64,000 nucleotides of DNA, taken from Ypsolopha sequella (taxonomy: Eukaryota; Arthropoda; Insecta; Lepidoptera; Ypsolophidae). The stretch covers positions 17,988,396 through 18,052,395 of the forward strand of contig OW204005.1 of the NCBI GenBank assembly GCA_934047225.1, read 5' to 3'. Under the pieces are notes generated by a model. That model saw nothing but the letters and a program-made list of their open reading frames with translations, did not search any database and was not told the DNA's origin. A program made the position numbers and the translations under genes. Within the stretch, counting starts at the first letter, position 1, and the number at the start of each line of letters is the position of its first letter. Positions 11,398 to 22,258 of the stretch are shown piece by piece.

Positions 11398-11496
11398 AAA
11401 ATGGTTTATCTTAATTCCAAATATTTTAAAGCCAAGAAGGATGTATTATGCCATTTATACTAATTGCTATTGTAAAAGTGTGAATGATTTTATGAT

Positions 11497-11572
11497 GATT
11501 GATTTTGAATGATTTTGTTGTATGAGTGTGAAAAATTTTGTGATGGTAGATCAATGATCTTCCAGCCCTAGA
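11497..11572. repeat. Short repeat shared with 18450-18512
   Basis: gattttgaatgattttgttg, then ta(t/c)gagtgtgaa, occurs here and at 18470-18512. The adjoining atgatcttccagccctaga block also has a counterpart there, but in the opposite direction. It is a small inverted-repeat element remnant. Confidence 0.55.
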
Positions 11573-12217
11573 TTATGCGACAGCGCGCCAAAAGTGGCCC
11601 CGTACAAACCCACTCAATACAGTTGAGGAGTGGGATTGTCGTTCAGACAGCGCGTGACCCCGCGTGACACAACACGCTAAATTGTTGCCTAAAAAAGTGT
11701 AAAAACGACACCATAACGCAGCAAAAAAGATATGGCATCTCATATTTTTGGTGATTATTCAGTATTTACTACCTTTTATTACATCAAAGTTGTAGAAATA
11801 TGCTTAAATATAATAAATAATACTAAAATCGTAAATATTTCGGTGTTTTAACGGAAAAAATTTGAACAGCCATTCGCTTTGTTGTTATCTCTTACATACG
11901 CATCACAATTCATGTACGTTAAAGTAGGAAAGTAGACAAGCAACAAGAACATAGTACAAAAAGTTCTAATGGAGTCGCCTTTTATAAATATTTCTTTTTA
12001 TTCTTTGATTTATTTTTAAATATCATTTAATACAGATATAAGCAGTTAATTTATATTTCTCAAAAATAAATTCAAATGTTATCATTTCACACAATAAAGT
12101 TAGACAAGCTAGTAAGTATTTCATCCTGGAGAGCTATTTCAAGTTTCCAGTAAGTTTTTCTTGTCTAGTAAATTAGTATGAAATTCATATGTTTATTTTG
12201 AAAACCATCCGATACTA
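11573..12217. other. No recognisable gene
   Basis: AT-rich sequence; nothing specific is seen. Confidence 0.55.
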
Positions 12218-12560
12218 TGACGTTAGGGATGTGCTTCGACATTCTTTGAATTTGGTACAGTTAAGTCCCTGACACTAGGGATGGGCCTTGTTATTTTTGA
12301 ATTCGAAATAATGATGTCCCCGAGTTTGTAGTGATGCCCATGACATGATGTGGTGCTTTGCATTCTTTGACTTTGAAATAGTGATGTCTCTGACACAAGA
12401 GATGTACCTGTCATTAGGGATGTGCCATTCATAGTGATTTGCCCCGCACTAAGGATGTACCCGACACTAGGGATGTGCCTGAAACTGCGGTTGTTCCTGA
12501 CAGTAGGGATGTCCCTGGCAGTTCTGACACTAGGACCATCACACTAGGTATGTGCCAACA
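12218..12560 (+). repeat. Degenerate tandem repeat of gacactagggatgtgcc
   Basis: About nine variants of the 17-base phrase gacactagggatgtgcc follow each other at irregular spacing, for example at about 12223, 12270, 12460 and 12510. ORFs of 65-69 codons on the two strands (12223-12636) are products of this repetition. Confidence 0.65.
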
Positions 12561-12842
12561 AATATCGGCCAAAATGTTTTTCGCCAAAATATTCTTTCGG
12601 ACATATCTTCGGAACGAAAGGGTGGTAGACCCTTAAGGTTGGAGTACAATGTGTAAAGAAAGATTTTTTATATCAAAACTTCAACGCCCCATATCTCCTA
12701 AACGGCTGAAGCTAGACACATGTTCATGGTAATTTAAGAAAAGGTATTAACGAGATTTACACACAAAAAATTCAAAAAAACGAAAATAGATTTTTTTTTT
12801 TGGAAAAATTTTGGTTGACCATACATACCTCATTAACGGTTG

Positions 12843-13059
12843 GTGGTAAAGACTCCGGGTTTAAAGTATAATGAATGGTTTAAAAATTGATGCCCACACC
12901 AAAGATCAGTTTAATCATGTGTATGATTTGACTAAGGCTGTAATTGAAAAGTTTGTCGATGTCCGTCTACATTACATATGCAAAAAAGATAATGTTGAAA
13001 AAAAGTACACTTCAAAAAGACAAGTATATAATAAGTTAAATTTGTGCCAAGGCACTTAA
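12843..13059 (+). pseudogene. Transposase-like C-terminal fragment with a frameshift
   Basis: One frame (12843-12887) reads VVKTPGLKYNEWFKN and stops. Another frame (12871-13059) continues with a 62-codon ORF containing DLTKAVIEKFVDVRLHYICK and a lysine-rich tail before a stop. The amphipathic stretch and the 'RLHY-I-KK' ending resemble the C-terminus of THAP/P-element-type transposases in insects. That resemblance is from memory and weak. The two frames overlap over tttaaaaattga, suggesting a frameshift within one ancestral sequence. No upstream catalytic part is visible. Confidence 0.35.
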
Positions 13060-13165
13060 TTATCTAATAAATAAGTTTTTGTGTCACAATTTCGGTTTTA
13101 TTTCTTTTGATGACGTAAGATTCACAATACATGTTAAATATTTTTTATGAAATGTAAATTTCACA

Positions 13166-13333
13166 GTAGTACAAAATAAACAATGCTTCTCGGTAATATT
13201 AGCAATTCTTTGTAAATACGTTTACAAGATATTGCATTGATTTAGAATCTAGAATCAATGCAATATCTTTTTAGGTAGCTTTTTATACTTACAACCGAAT
13301 ATTGCCGAAGTGCATTATTTATTTCGTTCTACT
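13166..13333. mobile_element. 168-bp MITE with a hairpin core
   Basis: Outer inverted repeats (gtacaaaataaacaatgctt ... cggtaatatt against aatattgccg ... tatttcgttctac) enclose a tight hairpin at 13226-13269 (aagatattgcattgatt / aatcaatgcaatatctt). Confidence 0.75.
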
Positions 13334-14506
13334 TTATGTTGTTTTACAGTACGTAAACTTTTCTGAAAAAACCACTAATTGACATTGAAAACTGTATAGA
13401 AATCCATCCAGTGGTTATTCTTCCCGAATGATGTATCTAATAATATTTCATAATATTTGTGTGATACATCAAGCTCCTATCTATTCCAATATTTTAGTTT
13501 ATTTTATATTAATGAGTTACTTTTGCAGCGCCCTCTAGTGACAAGTACAAATGAATAAACCTGCTTCGATCCAGGGTACACAAACTCTGGTTATATTAAA
13601 CAAATATATTATATATCCACATAGCTAAAAGCTACATGCATTCATATTACATACAAACAATCTTACATACATAAATATATACAAACCTGTATTTATTTAT
13701 GTATGATTGTTTGTATGTAGTACATACCTTAAATATAAATAATAAATTACATCTTCTTTGTTCCGTCATCATCGTCATCAGTGGATAAAATAAACGAAGC
13801 GCGACTCCATTCCTTTTATAGTCCTAAAACTAACTTTGCCTGTTTCAACAATAATACGTCGTAAATCGACAACATGATGCAATCCGTTTTCTACCTTAAT
13901 GCATTAGCATAAAGGTGAAAGATATAAAAATAATACACATTGAGCTCTATATTCGCTGGCTGGTCGATATGGTTTTACGACTTTTTGTGAGCTACAGAAG
14001 CAAAATAGAATTTCTGCTTACATCGATCGTGGAAAACAAATCTTATGCTAGAGCGGACAAGGTCTATTAAGAGGATATACCGTGGCGAAATCAGTGTTTG
14101 ATGGGCGTGGTTTCACGCTCGCCGCGAGCAGAGAATATAAAGTATTACAGCGAGTCAGCGCGACAAACCGCAGCTGCAGGAGTATTGCCGTTGCAATATT
14201 CCACAATTTCCACATAACATACTAAATAACTAATCAATTCAAAAATAAATATTATGTTATTAAATACAAATAAATTTAATTATCATACAGATACAGTTAT
14301 CGAGTTTTCACTGTATTTTGAAATTTTAGAACAGAAGCAGTGGAGTCGCTATTATGGTTTTATTTTCAAAAATATTGACCACAAAAAAATAAGTTTTCGT
14401 AATGATAAGCTAATCGTTGGTATAGGAGCCCAGAGAATTTTTTACACGTCATTTTCAGGATAAATTGTAAAAAGAAAAGGACAATGGTTCTTTTAAAATA
14501 TTTTAA
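13334..14506. other. Unassigned sequence with a 72-bp hairpin
   Basis: 13648-13719 is a hairpin (tacatacaaacaatc ... gattgtttgtatgta with tacataaata/tatttatgta inside). cagagaatataaagtattac at 14129-14148 recurs at 45205-45224. The ORF at 14254-14463 (69 codons) is not recognisable. Confidence 0.5.
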
Positions 14507-14968
14507 TCAGAAGAATTCAAAATCAACCACGTGGTTTACAATCTCCTCATTATTTTCTACTACTACGGCCTTTGGTCGCGAGTTTGTCTCTGGATAATTA
14601 TTTTTTGGAGGGGCTTTCGGACACATGTTTTCTTTATCCTGTTCTTTCACATATTCTGGATCACGAATTTGTAAATTTAGTCTGTGTCTGGGATCAACCA
14701 GTTCTGGTAAAAGACAATCATTGAAAAACGAAAGCAAATGTGGCTCCATTCTTTCATGCCAAAATAATAATTGGTCATGCTTTAGTATAATTTCGGTTTT
14801 TATCTGATTATTTCCGTACCATACGGCCAATGCACATTTTCCTTTTTGACAAATATATAATTGGCCTTGAGCTTGAATAAACCAATCAGATTTTTGGTTT
14901 ACTTCTATCTGTCCAGTTTTCTTATTTTTACGCCAAGAATGCATCTTTATGAATTCATTTGAATACAT
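14507..14968 (-). CDS. YqaJ-like exonuclease domain, C-terminal exon
   Basis: The 153 codons include WFIQAQGQLYIC, a lysine-rich link, and FWHERMEPHLLSFFNDCLLP followed by ELVDPR. That order (Y/F-QVQGQ-L, then W... F-...-LPEL) is the C-terminal half of the YqaJ/lambda-exonuclease family, whose members resect DNA ends and which occurs in many insect genomes as mobile or virus-like genes. The upstream catalytic EIKCP-type motif is absent. Directly before the first ATG the minus strand reads ttttgttacag, a good 3' splice site, so this is probably the last exon of a gene whose earlier exons are lost or lie elsewhere. The C-terminal tail is acidic. No stop interrupts it. A DNA-repair role is not supported; I infer a transposon- or virus-derived gene remnant. 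Confidence 0.55.
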   Translation of the reverse strand: MYSNEFIKMHSWRKNKKTGQIEVNQKSDWFIQAQGQLYICQKGKCALAVWYGNNQIKTEIILKHDQLLFWHERMEPHLLSFFNDCLLPELVDPRHRLNLQIRDPEYVKEQDKENMCPKAPPKNNYPETNSRPKAVVVENNEEIVNHVVDFEFF

Positions 14969-15032
14969 TCTGTAACAAAAGTGAATATTGTAAACAAAAA
15001 GCTAAAAATATATTTACTTTTAAATATTTTGT

Positions 15033-15155
15033 CTTTATTTATTCATAAACTCACGAAACTCACAATCTTCGATGCCTATTTCGTATGGATGTTCTTGTTC
15101 ATCATCATGAGTATGATCTTCTTAATGTCTGCGCTTCTTAGTCACATCCTTAGGT
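15033..15155 (-). pseudogene. Possible decayed exon upstream of the YqaJ-like exon
   Basis: The minus strand has tctttttattctag, then a frame PKDVTKKRRH, one stop, then EDHTHDDEQEHPYEIGIEDC and EFREFMNK before a stop. The acceptor and the acidic, biased composition suggest former coding sequence, but the in-frame stop and a phase that does not join the YqaJ-like exon argue against an intact gene. Confidence 0.25.
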
Positions 15156-15205
15156 CTAGAATAAAAAGACAATATTATACGAATGTGACAGTGGAATACA
15201 CGTAA

Positions 15206-16107
15206 GCAGACACAACCGGTATTTGCCGTATGGGCAGAGTTTGCTGGGTAGCTGGGCTGCAGAGTTTATTCAAACAAAAGATTATCACATTTCACACAAT
15301 TCACAGTTACATTTTCAACATTGTTGATAAAAGACTAAAAAATGACATAAACATATATATATATATATATTATTTCATTACCCCAATTCCAAGGTTTAAA
15401 ATTATATTGAAAAGAGGCAAATTTGGGATAGTACCCCCTTAATAGAAATATATTAGTACTTAGTATTAAAATTATTTATAAACAGAATATTTTACTTTTT
15501 TACTTTGATATTATATTACTTTGACATTTTGATACATGTGATGCTAGATTATTATTGTTTAGATTAAATTTTTTGACATCTGTATTGAATTTATTCACTT
15601 TTTAAATTATTTATCCTCTTTTACTTTTTATTGTTTTAGATTGCAATTGTTTGTGTTAACTACATTGAGAAGTATAACTGGCGGTTATAAATAAATATAG
15701 GCTCGTCTCTTACAAGAGTATACGAACAAAGGTACCTTGATTTTTTTTTCCAGAATAGCTCTTGTTATTGTTATTAATCTCACGAAATTTCAGTTACCGG
15801 AAATCGATAGTTTCCTCAAAAAAAATGTTCAAGTTTCGTAAAATAACCTCAAAAATTGTCTTACGGTGCAATTTTAATTGATTTTATGACTTGATATTTT
15901 TTTTTTGGTTGTGTTCCGAAACTGCTGTGAGTTATGCATTAAAATTGACGTAATTTAATTTTTTTGTTGTTATAGTATAAAACCAATGCAGGCATTTTTT
16001 TTCTTTGTGATTTCATTCAAAGTTTATAAAGTTTATGCATGTCTTTTATTTAGCTTACCTAATAGGTTGCCTTTTTGTTGTATTTATGCTGATTAGTGAT
16101 TTAATAG
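15206..16107. other. AT-rich stretch without a recognised gene
   Basis: It contains an (AT)n run at about 15352-15370 and T-rich tracts. I looked on the minus strand for earlier exons of the YqaJ-like gene and saw none. Confidence 0.55.
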
Positions 16108-16213
16108 AAAAAATAGGTTGAATCTGTTGCAAAACCGAATCAGAGCACCTGACTCTATGCAAAAAATAGGTTGAATCTGTTCCAAAACAGAATCAGAGCA
16201 CCCTGAATCTATA
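16108..16213 (+). repeat. 53-bp unit in tandem, two copies
   Basis: aaaaaataggttgaatctgt begins both copies (16108 and 16161), which differ at a few positions (ttgc/ttcc; accg/acag). Confidence 0.85.
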
Positions 16214-16220
16214 CAGTCTT

Positions 16221-16440
16221 GTGGGTACTACCCCTAGAGTGTATATAAAAAGCCGTAGGCGTGGAGGAAGGGCAGCCCTCGCCTGCCGTGACAAAGCATA
16301 GGCACCCGTGCGAGCCGCAGAGGCTGAGGCTGGTCGCCGAAGGCGACCAACAAGCCGAAGCTCCGAAGGTGAGCATGGGTGACTGTGCTTTGTTACGCAA
16401 GGGCGAAGGGGCTGCACTTTCCGCAACGCCCAAGCAATTG
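16221..16440. repeat. GC-rich imperfect hairpin
   Basis: This patch is much richer in GC than its surroundings and folds around ggtcgccgaaggcgacc (16332-16348). Outer pairs include gacaaagca against tgctttgt. ORFs of 62-77 codons exist on both strands and in several frames, as expected of a GC-rich palindrome. It is probably a non-autonomous element or structured repeat. Confidence 0.6.
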
Positions 16441-16737
16441 CAAAAGTAATTTTGGGTCTTTAAAGTTAAAGAGACAAAAAAGTGAGGTTTTGTTTTGATT
16501 TTTTTTTTTTAAACTATTTTCATTTCCCCCCCCCCTCCCACTATACGTACACTTAATATTCGAGTTATTTTATTCTACCTAAAATAACCTAGAAATTTTT
16601 AATTTTGAAAAAATAATTTAAAAAAAACTATTGATTTCCGGTACCCCTCCTTCGGGGGAGGAATTATACCCCCCCCTCCCCCTCTAAACATATACATAGA
16701 TAAATATACTTATATAAGAGTCCTTCCTAAACATATC
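16441..16737. other. Low-complexity C-rich and A-rich tracts
   Basis: Runs of C (16527 onward and near 16670) and A/T. Nothing coding is seen. Confidence 0.6.
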
Positions 16738-17644
16738 TTATGTCTCATGTCTTATACCATCACCGGGTCCCTGAAAAACATAACCCTCCCTCGGGCGGGC
16801 GGTCGGATAAATGACGAATTCAAGTAAACAAATAAACTTTTTGTTTGAAACAAATTTTTGGTTACAAAATGCTCACCTTTCTTGATTTTGCTCGAAGTCG
16901 GTAGATGCATAACATGCCAGACGAGCTATTTTTGTCTGGAGATAGTAGTAGTAACTCCTGTCCTATAATTTTACAAGAATAATCTGTCCCTGAGTCTGAT
17001 ATTAATACATCATCAACTGATAAAGATCGATTAGACCTATAAAAATATAAAGAAAATGTGACAATGATAATGGTGAAAAAATAGATTTGGTATAATGAAA
17101 TATATATGATGCATCATTTAAAAAAAATTAAATATTGGACATATTTCAATTTTTTATACTAGGTACGTAATATATATTTGTAGCTATTTTATCCAAATTT
17201 GTTTTGAGAAGAAAGAAAAAATAACAAATTACTACACTTAAATATTTCTAACATCATATTTTACTTAAAATTATAATATTCATAACATTTTGAAACCCTT
17301 ACCCTCTTTTTGGAATCGACTGGGTGTTTAAAATTCTCTGCTCGTTTAAATTAAATATCATCAATGACGACTCCATAACTTTGCTTTGTTCTGTTGCTCC
17401 CGAACCACTTGCACTGTCATTGAACGTCTGTGCTGATGGGTTTATATAATCTATCTTATTTTCATGGTTATGTAAACATCTTTTAGCCCTGAAAAATATC
17501 ACATAATATATAAGTAAAGCGTTTTACAGATACTACACTAGATTCCAGAAAAGTCCGTCCTTGCAAGTTGACATGTAACAAATAAAAATCATATGTAGGT
17601 ACTTACATGATTTTTGCGACCATGTCGTGACCTCTAGCTTGCAT
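16738..17644 (-). CDS. Candidate four-exon gene, 138 codons, unknown function
   Basis: I do not recognise this protein. On the minus strand four segments join in frame: 17644-17607 (38 nt), 17488-17303 (186 nt), 17036-16877 (160 nt) and 16770-16738 (33 nt with TAA). All three introns are GT-AG, with good signals: donors gtaagt, gtaagg and gtgagc; acceptors atatttttcag, atttttatag and atgtttttcag. Phases agree at every junction (split ATG; split GGG; between codons). The product starts MQARGHDMVAKIM, has a His/Cys patch (KRCLHNHENK), a Ser-rich middle (NDSASGSG; RSLSVDDVLISDSGTDYS) and a basic end (RLRAKSRK). There is no signal peptide or membrane segment. A stop lies four codons upstream of the ATG, so the start is this ATG unless a further exon joins just before it. 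It could be a host gene fragment or a domesticated element gene. Expression data would decide. Confidence 0.45.
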
Positions 17645-18449
17645 GTACTTCTTATATTTTTTTTACGTATGATTGTTCTGTTTTTATTTATTCCCCATTT
17701 TGGGGTATTGTTTTACGATTACGATTTATATCAGTAAACAACAATCAGTTTTAACCCTAAAACGAATCTTAACGAGATAAAAACTATAATGCAATAATGA
17801 ATATTAACTTAGCAATAGATTATGATTGATAACAAACTTAAAATTTGTGGAAACGGGGAAAAACAAAGAGGATCAAACGCAGCACAGGTCCTTCTCACGG
17901 TAGAGCTCAGCGAGCACTGAAGAAAGTGAACGAGTGTGACAGCGCTATAGCCCGAACGTACAGAGCAGCAGTAGCACACGCGATAACAATAGTGCGCGCA
18001 AATCTCGACCTTACCGTCACTTGACGCGCAATTCATGTAAAAAATCGTAAAAAAATAACTAGAGTACCCAACTGAAAAATGATAACAGGTAATTTAAAAT
18101 AAAACGTTTCACATTCAGAGAAAAATCGTGGTTAGGATACGTTGAACCATTGAGGAGTAAAATTAAAAAAAGGGAAATATAAGACGTTACTTTGGAATTA
18201 TTTTCTATCGAGAAAATTTTATCCAATTGCGTTTTCCATAACACATAATTTGAAGAATATGCCCAAGATTAATATAGTCTGAAACCAGATCTTTATATAT
18301 TGTAGTTGTGTCATAAAATGAAATGAAAAACCCACTCCGATGTTCCTTACTTGGCTTTTATGTTATTATTGTTTTGTTTCGATGTATAGATGTAACCACA
18401 AACTTGGGCCATGATTTTCAACTGTCTATATATGGAGTAAGATATCTAG
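17645..18449. other. Upstream flank of the 17-kb candidate gene
   Basis: 17860-18036 is less AT-rich and contains a minus-strand ATG frame beginning MNCASSDG followed by gtaagg (about 18014). That could be a first coding exon, but no partner exon joins it convincingly. The remainder shows nothing definite. Confidence 0.35.
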
Positions 18450-18512
18450 GGCTGAAAGATCATTGTGGTAGATTTTGAATGATTTTGTTGTACGAGTGTG
18501 AATGGTACTTTT
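18450..18512. repeat. Short repeat shared with 11497-11572
   Basis: It contains tagggctgaaagatcat and gattttgaatgattttgttg, then tacgagtgtgaa; see the partner entry. The relative direction of the two sub-blocks differs between loci. Confidence 0.5.
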
Positions 18513-18555
18513 AGCCTCGTTTCTTTAATAAACAGCGACCTAACTACTTTCTGAG

Positions 18556-18759
18556 ATGAAAAGTGCCCCTGCAGCAATAGCCATGTTCCTTTCTTCTTTA
18601 GCATTATTTTATCCAATAATTATTTCTGCACAGCATATGGCCAGTGGCTGGTTTGATCTTCGATTGTTCTCAAAACAATTGCCATTTCAAAATACCGGGA
18701 ACAAAACTTACTACTTCAACAACAGTAATAATGTAGCCAACGAACGTATGGGAGCCTAG
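18556..18759 (+). CDS. Hypothetical small secreted protein, 67 codons
   Basis: The product opens MKSAPAAIAMFLSSLALFYP and continues IIISAQ, a classic signal-peptide shape (basic n-region, about 18-residue hydrophobic core, small residues before a possible cleavage after SAQ). The rest (HMASGWFDLRLFSK ... NNSNNVANERMGA) is about 40 residues with several Asn, no cysteine and no dibasic processing site. I do not recognise a family. The first ATG is used; no splice signals are needed. It lies between a repeat (18450-18512) and a SINE (18936), so chance or a decayed gene are both possible. Confidence 0.3.
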   Translation: MKSAPAAIAMFLSSLALFYPIIISAQHMASGWFDLRLFSKQLPFQNTGNKTYYFNNSNNVANERMGA

Positions 18760-18935
18760 ACATATTTTATCACTAAGGGGGTGAGCAGAAATCTCCAGCT
18801 GCCTTACCACCTGCCTTGCTTGATAGGGATTTTCCGAGCGTTGACCTGGCCGATGGCCATACGTCCTGGAAACCCATGGTATTTGTAAGACCGTAATTCA
18901 AAACAGAAGCGTCAGCAACACAAAAGTATTTTTAA

Positions 18936-19009
18936 GTTACCGCCACTGGTTCGAGTACTCGACTAATAATCCGGAGGTCGCGGTTTCAAATTCCGTAGAG
19001 ACACATTTG
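18936..19009 (+). mobile_element. tRNA-derived SINE head
   Basis: tggttcgagtactcgactaa, then taatccggaggtcgcggttt, then caaattcc carries an A-box-like start and a B-box-like ggtttcaaattcc. This is the layout of a common lepidopteran tRNA-derived SINE. The B box is mutated, so it is unlikely to be a working tRNA. The sequence to about 19160 may be its body. Confidence 0.6.
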
Positions 19010-19696
19010 GGTTCGGTATGCGTGCTGCGGAAGCTCCGGCTCCCACTCGTCACGGTGGGACGTAATAATCGTCGGTGAAATGTAGGTGTACGAGTGTGCA
19101 CTGTGACTTGGATTTCAACACCGCTGACTACCCCTCAGGGATTTATGTCGTGAAGTGCTTAAAGTTATGCTACGAACGAAGAGAGTATATCGTCACTTTT
19201 GCGTTTTAAACGGCTTTCATATTTTTAATTTTGCAATATTAACAATTAGTTGAAAGAACTAACTCATCCTTGTTGTAATATTTCTATAAAAACAGTATCA
19301 TGCAAAGTAATAAAATCGCCATTGGCCGCTCCAGTTGCATATCGATCTCGAACGTTGACACTGCGTGCGCCGGCGCAGGTGATTGAGCTGCAGCCGCCAC
19401 TAGGGTTGCCAACACCATAAAAACAAACATTATCTAGTATTTACTAAATACCGTTTGCACATAACAAAAACTAAAACGGATCATTGTATTGAAAAAATTA
19501 GACCAAAATAAAAAAGAGATTTTGATAAAACACTGAAACTTTTATATTTATTTTGTATTTTATGTAATTATTTAAATCAAATTATTTTATAATCATGTTT
19601 TTTTTATTAATCACTGCCAGCTTGCTAACTTAATGTAATTTAATTTACATTTTTCCTTTTTTCTGCTTACAAATGCTAGATAATAAATATTTTTTA
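19010..19696. other. Unassigned, possible SINE body then AT-rich DNA
   Basis: 19010-19160 is of intermediate GC and may belong to the SINE (cgactcgtcacgg-like phrase ccactcgtcacggtgggacg). After that it is AT-rich, with nothing recognised. Confidence 0.45.
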
Positions 19697-20125
19697 AGAG
19701 GATGGCCTACCTTAGCAACTTTTTTTATTACCCGTCCAGCACAATAAGTTCAATGGCAAAGACCTTATTTACTTTTGATAGAGACAATTATATGTTAGCT
19801 CTTTGGCCTCTTTTTCATGGATGCGTAATGCTAATGATCACGCAGCGAAACAACAAATTGGTGTGTTTTTAGCTAATACTGAAATATTTAGTGGGGAAAA
19901 AAATATTGGATTTCAGTAGAATCCCTTCATATTTCTATTTATTTTATTTAAAAAAATCAAGTTGATCTCGTAACATTGGAAGACATTTTTTTTAACAAAT
20001 GTATACATAGTTTATAAGTAGAGTCCCTAGATAAAATATCAATAAATCAAATATATTTTTTTCAATAAAAGGATAGTCTGAATTTCTTCAAACGAATCCT
20101 CGAAAGTCAGGCGTTGTTCACACTC
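19697..20125 (-). mobile_element. Inverted, truncated copy of the 23-kb TIR element
   Basis: Its reverse complement aligns with 23226-23695, including gtgatcatta/acgcagcgaa-type blocks, the cctagataaaatatcaataa region and the ttcttc...tgttgtt region, at roughly 75-80% by eye. It lacks the outer terminal repeats. Confidence 0.7.
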
Positions 20126-20559
20126 TAGGCTCATGTACAGTCTTAAGTAATTGCCTGCATGATATTGTGTATAATTTTAGGCAAAATTATGTCAGATAAG
20201 AGTGACAGCAAATAGAGTGACAGCCCTACAGTTGGCGCATGCGTGGACGTCATCTCGCGCGCGCACCTTGCGCCCACATTATTATGATTATTATCAGCTG
20301 AGGATTAAGTATGGCATTTAGTTGAAGATGGAGAGCGGCGGCTTTTGTGAATTTAAGAGTTTTCTTTTGGTGAGATTATTTAGTCATTAATTACCCTTTG
20401 CTCGACTGTATCGTTACGTGTGCAAGTCACAGTCCACACTTGTTCACCCACGTTCACTGATAGCCACCAATCTAGTGGCTAAGTCGTTGCCAATGTCAAT
20501 TAATACATAACTGTTATTTTTGTTTTAATAAATAATTTTTACTTTTACTTTTTTACACT
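20126..20559. other. Unassigned; one possible short first exon
   Basis: At 20329 atggagagcggcggcttttg, then tgaatttaagagttttcttttg, is followed by gtgagatt, a possible coding first exon of 14 codons with a donor. No downstream exon was found. GC-rich CG-containing sequence precedes it (20215-20275). Confidence 0.3.
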
Positions 20560-20720
20560 GAAAGAAAGAAAATACATTTATTTTGCCACATAATTAACTA
20601 TCTTAATATTAAACAAAATTAACAATTGGTAAATGGCAAAAAGCATTTGTTATGAGCTAAGGCAGCAGCACAACGCTGGTTTTCAGCCCGTCCTTTTTCA
20701 TACAAAATACGAAACATGAC
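20560..20720 (-). mobile_element. 3' end of a retroelement with a (TTTC)n tail
   Basis: Reading the minus strand, the end is tggcaaaataaatgtatttt, then ctttctttc. A similar end with the shared phrase gctggttttcag (plus strand) is at 29361-29590. Only the non-coding 3' end is present. Confidence 0.45.
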
Positions 20721-21251
20721 ATTTGCAAGTAGACTGAATAGCGACACGATAAAAAAAAAACAAACATTAACAAGATCCAAATAGAATACATTGATTGTTC
20801 TTTGTTTGCTTTATATTATATTGGATGCCTTTTCAAATATTCCATCAGTGAATCGTGAATTCACCACTGTTCAGGTAATGGCACACTACGATACACATTT
20901 CCATTTCTTATAGTGTTTACACTCAGAAAACGGGAAAGATTTGGATGTAGATAAACGGCACTAAGAGAAAAAAGACTTAGAACATTTCTGCAACTTAGAA
21001 ATCCTTCAGTGCAGAAGAGAGCCGGTAGTTTATGTAAAGTAATTTTTCATGACAACCCAGAAACTCTTAACAACGGTTGAAAAGAGTAGATATTTAAACG
21101 AAAGTCTATTTCTAGGGCAGTTGGAAAATCGGTCAATGACCTTTGCGCATTTTGTCCCGGACCCCGTACCACGAAACGCAGCAATTCGCGTCAAGCGACG
21201 AAGATTGTATGTGAGATTGAAGTATCGTTTTCTTTTGACGCATACAGGTTC
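20721..21251. other. No recognisable gene
   Basis: The ORF beginning at 21049 runs into the MITE at 21252, so it is not credited. Confidence 0.5.
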
Positions 21252-21386
21252 TCTAAAAAGGCCGCTTTGGATGAATCATATTATGATTCCGTTCTAATGC
21301 CGTCTCTTTTGCACGCGTGAAAAAACTCTAACTCCATCCTACTTTCAAATCATTTTATGATTCACCCAAGTCGGCCTTTTTAGATC
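21252..21386. mobile_element. 135-bp MITE, tctaaaaaggccg ends
   Basis: The left end tctaaaaaggccgctttgga, then tgaatcat, pairs with the right end atgattcacccaagtcggcc, then tttttaga. The core is about 60 bp. Confidence 0.8.
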
Positions 21387-21608
21387 GCCAGTTTTTCCAG
21401 CTACCCTAGTAACAGACTTTACAAACTTGAACAAAGCTCTTTACTTACCGTTGCTGTTCAGCTGTTTAAGAAAAGATAATTTCATATAGCTTAAAATGAA
21501 ATTATATTATAAGTTTTAATGACAACCAGGACATATAATTTCACTATAATTAACTTGAGTAAATTGTAATAACTAGCTGAAGGCTATACAAAACTCAGTT
21601 AATAATAA

Positions 21609-21915
21609 GGGTTGTTCATTTATTACGAAAGACAGTTTTGGCCTTTTTTGACTCCTTCTTCCCCGTGTGAGAAATTATAAGATTTGTTTAAATCTTCTCC
21701 CCGAATCAATCTTACGTAAGATCAAATTTTAAAGGAAATATTCATAAAAACCTACATTTATTGATTTATTTACTGGTACGTGTACAAAACCACAAGAAAA
21801 ATCAGCATAGCCACTAGAAATATGTCATATAATCTTACGTAAGACCTATCGAGATCGAGGTTTGGTCTGACCCCCTCCCCCGCTAAAACATCTTACGTAA
21901 TAAATTAACATCCCC
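21609..21915. mobile_element. 307-bp MITE with repeated cttacgtaag palindromes
   Basis: The left end gggttgttcatttattacg and right end cgtaataaattaacatcccc are inverted repeats. tcttacgtaaga occurs at about 21711 and 21834, and its half at 21891. The phrase ggtttggtctgaccccctcc and the overall layout match a common lepidopteran element. Confidence 0.8.
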
Positions 21916-22258
21916 GATTTCTTTTAACAATGCATACTGCAGCCAGAACCTTTGAAATATGTGTTAAAATTTAGCACAAAAGTGAAAAAAAAATTACCGA
22001 GCCGTTTTCTGAGTGCGCCCCAAATTCAATCGCCCCATGTTTATAAATGCGATTTCCGTTATTACCAATTTACACAAACCGTTTGAATTTTAATCAAACA
22101 AAAATGTCCCGAATTCCAAAAGGTCGAGAATCAATCTGCATAAATGTCTGATTAATTTTCGACAAAAGGAAGTATTAGTTAAATGATTTCTAATACAAAT
22201 TCTGATTGAAATCTCGTTTCCGGAGCAGTAACGGCGCCATTTTCATACCTTATAACTA
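21916..22258. other. No recognisable gene
   Basis: AT-rich sequence; nothing specific is seen. Confidence 0.5.

Noticed and set aside
18936..19009. Functional tRNA gene
   Set aside because: The B box is mutated and no cloverleaf closes; it fits a SINE head.
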